From NCBI RefSeq assembly GCF_936928535.1, contig NZ_CAKZHY010000077.1:1-50290 (forward strand): 50,290 nt of DNA. The letters are read 5' to 3'. The notes under the pieces are model-generated. The model was given only the letters and a program-made list of their open reading frames with translations. It did not search any database and was not told the DNA's origin. The translations under genes and the position numbers were made by a program. Positions 44,071-50,290 of the stretch are shown here, one piece after another. The DNA is from an uncultured Bradyrhizobium sp. (GTDB lineage: Bacteria; Pseudomonadota; Alphaproteobacteria; Rhizobiales; Xanthobacteraceae). Position 1 is the first letter of the stretch, and each line of letters starts with the position of its first letter.

Positions 44071-44205
44071 ATGGGCAGGATCGGATTCGCCATCATCATC
44101 GCCGCACTTGCTGCGTACGCGGCAGATGCGCGTTGGAATGATAGCCATTACACCGATAGCACGTTATCGTTGCTTCGCCATCTACAGCGCACAATTGGAT
44201 TATAG
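44071..44205 (+). CDS. 44-residue signal-anchor peptide
   Basis: Short frame below usual cut-offs. It reads MGRIGFAIIIAALAAYAADARWNDSHYTD and ends LLRHLQRTIGL. The hydrophobic start is a signal peptide or membrane anchor and the end is a short basic amphipathic helix. Small proteins of this form, with a YADARWN-like junction, are familiar in rhizobial genomes, which is why I call it. There is no strong ribosome site. Function unknown. Confidence 0.5.
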   Translation: MGRIGFAIIIAALAAYAADARWNDSHYTDSTLSLLRHLQRTIGL

Positions 44206-44251
44206 AGCTTTGGCGCTAGTAGACGCGACCTACGCAGAAATTTGCGGTTGC

Positions 44252-44374
44252 TCAGCGCAATTTTGCGATGACAGGAAGCACGCTTGTCGCGTTCACCTCT
44301 GGCGGCCCGAGTGTAGCCCAAATGAGAACGGCCACGACGAGAGCGCTATTAAACGTCCACACCGCCAAACGCAT
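44252..44374 (-). CDS. 40-residue membrane peptide, second of a pair
   Basis: It begins MRLAVWTFNSALVVAVLIWATLG and continues with a short polar C-terminus (EVNATSVLPVIAKLR). One membrane helix. Its ATG overlaps the stop codon of the preceding gene in a TGATG junction, the classic sign of coupled translation. Too short for family assignment. Confidence 0.5.
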   Translation of the reverse strand: MRLAVWTFNSALVVAVLIWATLGPPEVNATSVLPVIAKLR

Positions 44375-44532
44375 CACGGCATCGCCGCCATAGCTGATAA
44401 ATCAGTAAAGCCTGGCCCGCCCGATGCAAAGTAGATCGCGGCAAGCATCACAATAGAAAACGCTACGTAGCCGAAAATAATCAAGCCGTCATAACTGCGA
44501 ACAGAAGACGGCATGGTGTGTGAAATCGCCAT
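44374..44532 (-). CDS. 52-residue membrane peptide, first of a pair
   Basis: It begins MAISHTMPSSVRSYDG, has a membrane helix (LIIFGYVAFSIVMLAAIYFA) and a short Gly/Pro tail ending MAAMP. A ribosome-site-like AGGGA lies eight bases before the ATG. With the 40-residue peptide it makes a two-gene unit of single-helix proteins joined by TGATG, a layout seen for small toxin-like or subunit-like membrane peptides. No function can be assigned. Confidence 0.5.
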   Translation of the reverse strand: MAISHTMPSSVRSYDGLIIFGYVAFSIVMLAAIYFASGGPGFTDLSAMAAMP

Positions 44533-44869
44533 GACCAATTCCCTATTCAGAATGGCCCTTCGTTGCGCGCGATCATCTTAGGCTTGGCTTGCGAAAGCAC
44601 TATGAACCAATTCACAGCACCGGCGCACAAATTTCCGTCATTCTTAGCGGTTGTATTTCCTCAGATTGCACGTCAGATCCGGTCCGGCTGATCCGGCCAT
44701 TCACACAACAAGGCGTAACCGGAAATTAGGAGACGACAGCTAGCGTCGAGTGGTCCGGGGACGGGTGGGTTTTCAAGCCCTACTCGCGGATAAGGCCCCG
44801 GCTATCGCGAGTACCGGGGCCTTTCTTTTGCGCGGCGCAAGGTGAAGGAGGCCGCCAACTGAGGCGGCC
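44533..44869. other. Intergenic region, candidate small RNA before terminator
   Basis: No gene recognised. The stretch from about 44720 has a GACG/CGTC hairpin, a GGGT-GGTTTTCAAGC-CCTAC stem and then the strong terminator at 44792-44829. This fits a structured short RNA of about 100 bases on the plus strand. The similar TTTTCAAGC loop also occurs before the terminator at 42396. No promoter is convincing by eye. Confidence 0.35.
44792..44829 (+). terminator. Rho-independent terminator, 26-base repeat copy B
   Basis: The stem AAGGCCCCGG/CCGGGGCCTT has ten perfect pairs and the loop CTATCGCGAGTA, followed by TTCTTTT. The first 26 bases are the exact reverse complement of 42456-42481. Confidence 0.8.
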
Positions 44870-45040
44870 TTACTTTTCGCCCAATAGCTTCCCGGTCTTT
44901 CGATTGATAAAATGCACCTTCATGCATGCTGGGCAGGCCACGCTTTCGTAGCAGCCATCAGACTCATCGTCGTCCTTGTCGTCGATCCAATGCTGGACGT
45001 TGAATGACGTGCTTGGGCATTTGAAAACGATATTGGCCAT
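44870..45040 (-). CDS. Small hypothetical protein with CPAC motif
   Basis: A 56-residue protein: MANIVFKCPSTSFNVQHWIDD, an acidic middle (DDDESDGCYES) and VACPACMKVHFINRKTGKLLG. Two Cys in the first and middle parts plus CPAC suggest a zinc-ribbon fold. Proteins ending in the HFINRKTGKLLG form are, as I recall, widespread orphan genes in Bradyrhizobium. ATG 45040 is used rather than the in-frame 45052. Function unknown. Confidence 0.65.
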   Translation of the reverse strand: MANIVFKCPSTSFNVQHWIDDKDDDESDGCYESVACPACMKVHFINRKTGKLLGEK

Positions 45041-45116
45041 GGGCGGAAACATGGCGATATTTGCGGGATGGCAATCTGACGCGGGTCAATATTTCCGCGC
45101 TGCAAAAGAGAATTCA

Positions 45117-45200
45117 TCAACGCATCAGCATGTAGAGCGCTACGCCACCGATGACTGCCAGCCAGATCAGCGAGCCAAACAAGAGGGTGTTGCGGTCCAT
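45117..45200 (-). CDS. 27-residue single-helix membrane peptide
   Basis: MDRNTLLFGSLIWLAVIGG continues to VALYMLMR and stops. It is one complete hydrophobic helix with a charged N-terminus and a basic C-terminus, a plausible minimal membrane protein. No strong ribosome site. It is the third tiny membrane peptide in this 1-kb region on the same strand. Confidence 0.4.
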   Translation of the reverse strand: MDRNTLLFGSLIWLAVIGGVALYMLMR

Positions 45201-45380
45201 CCAACCACTTTGGTCCCGCGGGGCATGAATACCTTGACCCAAGTCATGGGGTCAGGGTTACCGAGAACAAATCAGGCCACTCCCAAATTCAACCTAGGCC
45301 ACTAGGGGTTAAAACAGGCCAGCGCCCGGCAGCCCATAAGAACATATTGCGAACAAGAACAAAGTTGGTACACTTTGGGG

Positions 45381-45602
45381 ATGCCAGCTCCCGGTCCACG
45401 CCAGCCTGATCCTGACCGTCTCGAAGCTGCGGCTGATCAGGCCATTGAGGCTTGCGGCGGGGACGCGCGCGAAGCTGTCAAAGCGTTGATCGTCGCGAAC
45501 GAGTTCTTGGAGCGGCGACTAACGTGGACAAGCTCAATGAGCTTCGCGCGATTCACGCCGACCGTTTCCTTTTTGCCCAAGTTGAAGAAACGTGGATTTT
45601 AG
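45381..45602 (+). CDS. Small hypothetical protein, probably frameshifted
   Basis: The first 45 residues are protein-like and of a kind common in rhizobia (MPAPGPRQPDPDRLEAAADQ, then GGDAREAVKALIVANEFLE). The end (RRLTWTSSMSFARFTPTVSF) looks wrong. In another frame, from 45524, the sequence NVDKLNELRAIHADRFLFAQVEETW continues as a plausible acidic-helical protein to 45697. A frameshift near 45512-45523 joining the two would give about 100 residues. As it stands the gene is either truncated or two overlapping genes. Confidence 0.45.
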   Translation: MPAPGPRQPDPDRLEAAADQAIEACGGDAREAVKALIVANEFLERRLTWTSSMSFARFTPTVSFLPKLKKRGF

Positions 45603-45615
45603 AACTCGGCCAACG

Positions 45616-45886
45616 CTACAAGGATTCGGGAATCAAACTAACCGCGGCAGGATTTGGTCCAGCTAAGCGAGCTAAGACAACTGTCGGCAGGAAATGAGAA
45701 GAGCGGCCCGCAGGCCGCTCCTCCGCTACTTGAAACGCTCGCATCTTCTTGGCTTGCATGACCGTTTTAAAGATTGTGCCCGGCAGCGATGCCTTCAAGT
45801 CCGCAATCTGTTGCTGAACTCTGGCATTGCGATGTCTAGTGCGTCAGCTTGCGCTGTAGGTGTGCCGCTAATACGTTGCTGACCAT
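45616..45886 (-). pseudogene. Possible degenerate small coiled-coil gene
   Basis: Minus-strand pieces in different frames read MVSNVLAAHLQRKLT from 45886 and then ARVQQQIADLKASLPGTIFKTVMQAKKM in a second frame that runs to 45616. Joined, they look like one small coiled-coil protein broken by at least one frameshift. It overlaps the 3' part of the gene at 45381 on the other strand. Low confidence; no homologue could be checked. Confidence 0.25.
45701..45720. terminator. Tight hairpin GAGCGGCC/GGCCGCTC
   Basis: A perfect eight-base-pair stem with the four-base loop CGCA, right after the 45697 stop codon. On the minus strand it is followed by TTCTCATTT. It may end transcripts from either side. 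Confidence 0.55.
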
Positions 45887-46163
45887 TCCCTCGACATTCA
45901 ATCCCGACCAGTCTCAAGAGCCTCGAGCAGAGCAAGGAAACATATTCTTTTGTACTGGGCCATTTATGTGTCTTAAGAGACAGGCGCTACGCAGCAGCGG
46001 GCGCAGATAGCAGCTCTCCTGCTTCCAAGAAAGAAGAGTCGATTTGCTACAGCGCTAGCAACTCTCCGTCTGCTTGCTGCTTGGCACGATCAAGCCCGTT
46101 CACGTCTTCAGAGCCAGCGGAACGCTTGTTAGCACGTCTCTTCGTCCGAAACGAGGTCAAATA
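45887..46163. other. Intergenic region before the fkbM-like gene
   Basis: 277 bases with no gene and no clear repeat. The composition is more AT-rich than the chromosome. It should contain the promoter of the methyltransferase gene; I see no convincing -35/-10 pair. Confidence 0.35.
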
Positions 46164-46946
46164 ATGAAGTTGCCGGTCATGTTTTCACGAAGCGTGGATA
46201 ACGCCCACTTTTTAGCGCGCTGCTATCGTTATCGTCTTCGCACCGAAAAACTGCAAATTAAGACACTTATGAAGCTAAGACTGTCCGGGGCTTCAGTTCT
46301 CGACGTCGGCGCAAACAAAGGAATCTACTGCTATTGGTTGACGCAAGCCGTTGGTGGCACCGGGCGCGTGTTAGCAGTTGAACCGCAGCCAGAAATGTTT
46401 GCCGGTATCGAGCAACTGACACGCAGATTCGGCTGGACCAACTTACAAGCGCTGAACTTTTGTTTGTCAGACACAGAAGGAACCAGCATACTTTCGCGAG
46501 AAAGAGTCGGCGATGGAAGCGCTTCTCTGGAACAAATGCGACATCGGGGCGAAGACGAAAAACTCGTGGTGAAGACAATTCGCTTGGACGATATATCGCA
46601 CGCTCTCTCGAATCTCAAATACATCAAGTGCGATGTTGAAGGACACGAGCTAAAGGTGTTCTTAGGCGGAGAGCGAACTATTCGACAGCATCGCCCTATC
46701 GTGCAGTTTGAAAGTACGGTGGGCGACGACAATACATTTCGTATTTTTGATTTCTTCCGCTCGTTGGGCTACCAAGGCGTCATGCTTCTAGGAAATGAAT
46801 ATCACGACTACACTACTTTGATGCGGAAGCGGCACTACAAGTTCGGTCTTGAAGGTCACCGTGACTTTTTGTTTTTTCCACCCGAGGCGTTGGCCACAAC
46901 CATTCCCCCGAAGCTGGCTAAACAATTCCTGCTAGCGTCCAAGTGA
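46164..46946 (+). CDS. FkbM-family methyltransferase
   Basis: S-adenosylmethionine-dependent methyltransferase of 260 residues. The SAM motif is ASVLDVGANKGIYCYWLTQAVG, with the acidic ribose contact in VLAVEPQPEM. The family-specific second motif is KYIKCDVEGHELKVFLGGERTI. FkbM proteins O-methylate polyketides, sugars of cell-surface polysaccharide or lipids, so a surface-modifying role as island cargo is plausible. ATG 46164 has AGGT seven bases ahead; the frame upstream to 46074 lacks a start signal. Codon use is clearly AT-richer than in the chromosomal genes. Confidence 0.88.
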   Translation: MKLPVMFSRSVDNAHFLARCYRYRLRTEKLQIKTLMKLRLSGASVLDVGANKGIYCYWLTQAVGGTGRVLAVEPQPEMFAGIEQLTRRFGWTNLQALNFCLSDTEGTSILSRERVGDGSASLEQMRHRGEDEKLVVKTIRLDDISHALSNLKYIKCDVEGHELKVFLGGERTIRQHRPIVQFESTVGDDNTFRIFDFFRSLGYQGVMLLGNEYHDYTTLMRKRHYKFGLEGHRDFLFFPPEALATTIPPKLAKQFLLASK

Positions 46947-46996
46947 CGTCATTCCGTCTAAGTCGGCAATGTTGTATCGAGGTTGGAGAGGTTGCT

Positions 46997-47221
46997 TTGC
47001 CCCGCTCTACATGGAAACGCACCCAAGCTGCTTCCCGTCCGCTTACGCGGGAGGAAGCCGCCAAGGAGTTGATCTTGAAATATCGGGGCGAACGAGTAGA
47101 CCGACGTATTATGTATGTGGCAATAGTCTGTTTTGCGTTGACGATCTTTGCATCGATTCATGCAATCGTATTTCCGTTGCACCTTGAATGGCGGGATAAA
47201 GTCTCGGTCAAGCGTGATTGA
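46997..47221 (+). CDS. Small single-helix membrane protein
   Basis: 74 residues from a TTG at 46997, five bases after GGAGAGG. An alternative GTG at 46943 overlaps the methyltransferase stop in a GTGA junction and would add 18 residues. A basic N-terminal half (RSTWKRTQAASRPLTREEAAKELILKYRGER) precedes one membrane helix (MYVAIVCFALTIFASIHAIVFP) and a short charged tail. It is probably co-transcribed with the methyltransferase. Not recognised. Confidence 0.5.
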   Translation: MPRSTWKRTQAASRPLTREEAAKELILKYRGERVDRRIMYVAIVCFALTIFASIHAIVFPLHLEWRDKVSVKRD

Positions 47222-47301
47222 ACGAGTTGCAACTGGTGCGATGTTGATATTCTGAATCACTTCGCTAGAAGACCCATGCTCAATAGTGGGTTAGGAATTC
47301 C

Positions 47302-47484
47302 ATGCCAAAGAAGACGAAGAAAATTGCCCGCCGCACTTACACAGCGGCGGACGTGAAGGAATTGCGCGCGCACTCAAAGGCACGCACGCCAATTGTGAAG
47401 ATCGCCAAACAAATGAAGCGCACCGAAGGTTCGCTTCGCCAGAAGGCAATCAAACTCGGAATTGGACTCGGTCACCAGCGTTGA
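47302..47484 (+). CDS. Small basic HTH-like protein
   Basis: 60 residues, strongly basic: KKTKKIARRTYTAADVKELR, then KARTPIVKIAKQMKRTEGSLRQKAIKLGIGLG. The second half looks like a homeodomain-like or SANT-type HTH (PIVKIAKQMKRTEGSLRQKA). It likely binds DNA. The ATG lies after AGGAATTCC. It is a family familiar from rhizobial genomes without known function. It is convergent with the terminase pair. Confidence 0.7.
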   Translation: MPKKTKKIARRTYTAADVKELRAHSKARTPIVKIAKQMKRTEGSLRQKAIKLGIGLGHQR

Positions 47485-47568
47485 CGCGTCTCGGTTCGTT
47501 CTCTTGACTCGGAAACTTCTTGCCCGTTTCTGGAAAGACTTTTCCGAGTCGAACCAACCGCGAACACG

Positions 47569-47766
47569 CTACTCATTCCGTTTACGTGGCAATGAACATC
47601 GATTGTTCCAGACCATATTGTCATGATCGCCATACTGCTCCCATAGCGCGGCTAGCTCTTCCTGTGATTTGAACTTGAAGAACCCGCAGGGCTCGCCGCG
47701 TAGCCAAGCTTGGGCAGATACTGACAACGCTTGCCGCCTATTCAGCGTTCTTTTCCGTGGCGCCAT
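47569..47766 (-). CDS. Hypothetical protein coupled to terminase small subunit
   Basis: 65 residues: a basic N-terminus (MAPRKRTLNRRQALSVSAQAWL), then CGFFKFKSQEELAALWEQYGD. It begins three bases after the terminase small-subunit stop, so translation is probably coupled. Short proteins with a GFFKFK-ALW core occur beside terminase genes in rhizobial prophages, from memory. Role unknown. Confidence 0.6.
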   Translation of the reverse strand: MAPRKRTLNRRQALSVSAQAWLRGEPCGFFKFKSQEELAALWEQYGDHDNMVWNNRCSLPRKRNE

Positions 47767-47769
47767 GCG

Positions 47770-48105
47770 TCACCGCCGGTTGGCTGGAAGTGCGGGCGGA
47801 CGGCCGGAAGCGGCTTCACCGATATCTAGGGCAAGTTCACGGAATAGACGGGCCATACCAATCCGGCTGTCGCGCTCGATGGCAACGGCCGGGTGGGCTC
47901 GGGGGCTTCCGAACCGATCTTGATACGTCATACCTTCCTTCGCAATCACCTTCCGCGCATCTTCCGCCCGGTCGTAAGCCTCACACGCTTTGGTCAGCAA
48001 AATAATGTGGTGCGGTTCAAACTCGTATTCCGCAACAGAGCCGGTGAAGAACGCTGCGGCGTCTTTGCTAAGGTGCTTGGGTGGTTTGTAAGTCTGTGTA
48101 GTCAT
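47770..48105 (-). CDS. terS: Phage terminase small subunit, P27 family
   Basis: 111 residues. P27-type features are PPKHLSKDAAAFFTGSVAEYEFEPHHIILLTKACEAYDRA, KVIAKEGMTYQDRFG and AHPAVAIERDSRIGMARLFRELALDI. Small terminases recognise phage DNA and load the large ATPase-nuclease subunit. A good ribosome site (AAAGGAAAATAATG) shows it is an intact gene. No large subunit, portal or HNH gene is next to it in the window, so it is either a prophage remnant or a satellite-type terminase that redirects packaging of a helper phage. Confidence 0.85.
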   Translation of the reverse strand: MTTQTYKPPKHLSKDAAAFFTGSVAEYEFEPHHIILLTKACEAYDRAEDARKVIAKEGMTYQDRFGSPRAHPAVAIERDSRIGMARLFRELALDIGEAASGRPPALPANRR

Positions 48106-48288
48106 TATTTTCCTTTCTGAAAAAAATTGATTTGAACGGGGTCACCGTCCGTAAAAGTTTTCCCATGGGCCGAGTACGCCTCTTAAAGTGGTAGGGATGA
48201 CGCGCCCCCTACCCCTTGCCAGGCGAGCCAATCTGGGGGGAATTCTCGCAGAAAAGACTTCACCTGGCAAAGCGGCTAGCAAAAACAG

Positions 48289-49299
48289 TCAATGACCTTT
48301 GCCAAGGAGTTTATTCGCATTTGCGTCTAGGCCTCGCTGATATGCGCGATCCATCATTTCTTGGAAGGTAGGAGTGCCGGTCGGAAAGAGTTCGCGTCCC
48401 TTCACACGGAGCACTTCCCCCTGATTCCAGTCAGGATCAGTTGCGCAAGTACCGTCCCACAGCGACCACACCGTCCCTTCAAATTCTGCACCCGAAGGAC
48501 GAAGAGGGGCGGTCTCCTTATCCTTTATCGCAAACTCGAACAACCGATGCTCAGACTTCTTGAATTGATACTCGGCATCATACTTCAACGTAAAATTTAT
48601 TAGGTCGTGGCTAGTTTGATCTGCCCAATAGAACCGGGCAGGCGTGTAAGAACGTAAAGCAAAATCCTCATCCCCACGGGGGCAAACTGACGGCAGCCAC
48701 TTTCCATCCCTACGGGTAAATATGACGAGGCCACCTGAAGTCTGAAACACACCAATTGCCGAGCGATACGAGCCAAAGGCAGTCACGAACAACAGTTCGC
48801 GCTTATCAATGTTTTGGTACTCGACATTGAGCGAGTAATCGGGAGAGACAAACATTCCCGTCATTTCGATGGTAGGAATCCTGTCTTTGCCGCGAAGATA
48901 GTGATCGAAAAGCCCAGCGCGATGCATGCTGTATAAAGCGAAGAACGATATCGGATATTTTTTTGTCGGGTTTCTCCAAACCGTGCCCCTTCCGGTCAGA
49001 GCCGTTAAGCTTGGGTTCTCCGTTTCTATGTAATTTGCATCCGTCCAAGCAATATCGGCCTGAACATCTCCAACGTCTTTATCGTAGGGAGCGACGATAG
49101 TTTCAAAGGCCTGCCGCATGTCAGCATGAGATTCATAGGCCTGCCGCATGTCGGCATGCACGTCCTGGTCACCAACACTAAATTGAAACGCAATAACGGC
49201 GCCAGCGGCGGCAATGAGCCCGCCGATTGCCAGTTTTAACAATTCTTTTGCAGTATCCCGACTGACCACCAAATCGTAGAGTGAGCGCAAGAACTTCAT
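48289..49299 (-). CDS. Membrane-anchored protein of unknown function
   Basis: 336 residues. A short cytoplasmic start (MKFLRSLYDLVVSRDTAKELLK) precedes one membrane helix (LAIGGLIAAAGAVIAFQF, about 23-40), then a large soluble domain. Two tandem copies of HADMRQA(Y/F)E follow the helix (near residues 48-67), encoded by a roughly 30-base direct repeat. The rest has aromatic-rich stretches (RFYWADQTSHDLINFTLKYDAEYQF) and ends in a basic helix. ATG 49299 has GGAGAA seven bases ahead. I recognise no domain. It diverges from the HEPN-like gene, with 271 bases between. Confidence 0.7.
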   Translation of the reverse strand: MKFLRSLYDLVVSRDTAKELLKLAIGGLIAAAGAVIAFQFSVGDQDVHADMRQAYESHADMRQAFETIVAPYDKDVGDVQADIAWTDANYIETENPSLTALTGRGTVWRNPTKKYPISFFALYSMHRAGLFDHYLRGKDRIPTIEMTGMFVSPDYSLNVEYQNIDKRELLFVTAFGSYRSAIGVFQTSGGLVIFTRRDGKWLPSVCPRGDEDFALRSYTPARFYWADQTSHDLINFTLKYDAEYQFKKSEHRLFEFAIKDKETAPLRPSGAEFEGTVWSLWDGTCATDPDWNQGEVLRVKGRELFPTGTPTFQEMMDRAYQRGLDANANKLLGKGH

Positions 49300-49570
49300 G
49301 TGACGTTCTCCAATCAAATTTATACCTTCTAGCGAAGATAGTGGTCAACAATGAGTTCTATCGCGAGATGGTGACCGTCGCTACCGAGCACCGGCAAGCC
49401 CTCAGACGCACCACGCGTCAGCGCATTTAAACAGCATGACCACCGCCCCGCGTTATCGCGGCAGGTTTCTGACATTCCATGACAGAGACCGACTACCGGC
49501 GCGCTTACCCCTTTGCGGATCGGCCCGAGATTATTAGCGTTGCGATGGCGAATCGGAGCAAGCGCCCATA

Positions 49571-50248
49571 ATGAAACGTCATTTGGTCTATCCGATCCAT
49601 TTCGACACGCGAAGCCGCGTCTTAGAGGACGAACAATCCACTTGGACCGAAGAGGCCAAGGTACTGCATCGCGAAAATCGACGACGGGTAGTCGAAGGAA
49701 TCGAACAACAATTTGGTAGCCGCGATCTTGAACAGAAGGTTGTTGATTTTCGCGAGTGCAGGACCTTGCCGTTCTCAATCGTGTCGTATCACAACAGATA
49801 CTACCAGCAGTCGCGGGACGCCTTCGTGGCTGGCACTTATTATCCTGCCGCAACAGGTGCGTGCGCCCTCGGTGAGAGAATTCTCAACCATCTAGTGATT
49901 GATCTTCGCGAGGAGTTCAGAGACACACCTGACTACAAGCGGGTCTATCGCAAACAATCGTTCGACAATTGGTCGCTAGCGATCGAAGTCCTATCCAATT
50001 GGTCTGCGCTCCGGGGCGACACGCCGCAGACATTTCGGCAGCTGAACGCCCTCAGAAACATATTGATTCATTTTGATGCAACCATCTTCGACAACGAACG
50101 TGCGTTAGCGCTGGAGGCGCTTAGTTTGATTGGAAGACTGGTCAGTGCCCAATTTGGCTTCTTCGGTAACGAGCACTGGTGGGCGATTCCGGGCACTCGC
50201 GGCGCGCAGTTCATCAGCAAGGATGCCGAGAAGGACGTAAGCGCTTAG
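49571..50248 (+). CDS. Possible HEPN-domain protein
   Basis: 225 residues, cytoplasmic and mostly helical. The C-terminal part contains LNALRNILIHFD, a match to the RNxxxH motif of HEPN nucleases (Arg162, Asn163, His167), preceded by a helix-forming segment (SFDNWSLAIEVLSNWSALRG). An earlier helical segment (YYPAATGACALGERILNHLVIDL) fits HEPN-like proteins of the Abi or RloC type that have a four-helix bundle. The motif is short, so the call is tentative. The N-terminus (MKRHLVYPIHFDTRSRVLEDE) is not recognised. It may belong to a defence system, since it lies in a mobile island. Confidence 0.55.
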   Translation: MKRHLVYPIHFDTRSRVLEDEQSTWTEEAKVLHRENRRRVVEGIEQQFGSRDLEQKVVDFRECRTLPFSIVSYHNRYYQQSRDAFVAGTYYPAATGACALGERILNHLVIDLREEFRDTPDYKRVYRKQSFDNWSLAIEVLSNWSALRGDTPQTFRQLNALRNILIHFDATIFDNERALALEALSLIGRLVSAQFGFFGNEHWWAIPGTRGAQFISKDAEKDVSA

Positions 50249-50290
50249 CCGCGACCCTATTGAAGCTGGCTTGACGTTTTGCGGAACCGC

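Larger units (their letters stand above)
40427..50290. mobile_element. Left part of a tRNA-integrated genomic island
   Basis: The element begins at the tRNA-Ile and runs past the right edge of the window. Support: a tyrosine integrase, an excisionase-like gene and an Xre regulator next to the tRNA; a terminase small subunit; many tiny unannotatable genes; and codon use with more A/T at third positions than the chromosome to the left. No second copy of the tRNA 3' end is seen, so the right attachment site is outside. Confidence 0.8.

Noticed and set aside
49329..49853. 174-codon minus-strand frame
   Set aside because: Overlaps the HEPN-like gene on the other strand, with Arg/Cys-rich, non-protein-like composition.
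40427..50290. CRISPR array or classical restriction system in the island
   Set aside because: No regularly spaced repeats and no methylase or endonuclease motifs are visible in this part.

Overview
The window looks like a chromosomal segment of a Bradyrhizobium-type alphaproteobacterium (order Hyphomicrobiales). The evidence is the high G+C coding style, the pobA/pcaHG aromatic ring-cleavage genes, a fused NAD-dependent formate dehydrogenase, many orphan periplasmic binding proteins (Bug, TAXI, LivK-like), and short inverted repeats of the kind scattered through Bradyrhizobium genomes. Species assignment is inference, because no search could be run.

Region 1 (1-6.7 kb) is a protocatechuate module: 4-hydroxybenzoate hydroxylase (pobA) divergent from an AraC regulator, protocatechuate 3,4-dioxygenase (pcaH-pcaG) divergent from a LysR regulator, with an SPW membrane protein, a GlxA-like regulator and an NTF2-like protein between them. 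Region 2 (6.8-15 kb) holds nicotinate phosphoribosyltransferase, a membrane diguanylate cyclase, a TetR regulator with twin 13-bp operators, a large MFS-PlsC-AMP-ligase lysophospholipid transport and reacylation protein, and a lipase-like hydrolase. Region 3 (15-18.8 kb) is a tricarballylate oxidation unit (tcuA-tcuB) divergent from a GntR regulator, followed by a YbaK deacylase.

Region 4 (19-36.6 kb) is organised around formate and molybdenum or tungsten. It has fdsGB-fdsA formate dehydrogenase behind a 20-bp operator-like palindrome, an oxalate/formate-type antiporter, a mobB-moeA-tusA-like operon, fdhD-mobA, a second MoeA fused to a periplasmic-binding-like domain, a third divergent MoeA paralogue, a TupA-like tungstate-binding protein, and an HTH regulator carrying the same binding domain as the MoeA fusion. 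A NicC-like monooxygenase sits inside the block. The pieces cover import or sensing of the metal, cofactor maturation, enzyme sulfuration and a formate enzyme. Region 5 (36.7-40.1 kb) has three successive orphan solute-binding proteins.

Region 6 (40.4 kb to the end) is the left part of an integrated element in a tRNA-Ile(CAU) gene. Its base composition looks lower in G+C. It carries a tyrosine integrase whose last 18 residues are encoded on the antisense strand of the tRNA, an excisionase-like gene, an Xre regulator at a palindrome, a tRNA-Asn, several terminator-like hairpins, many tiny genes, an FkbM methyltransferase, a P27-family terminase small subunit without a visible large subunit, and near the right edge an unknown membrane protein divergent from a possible HEPN protein. 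The right boundary is outside the window.
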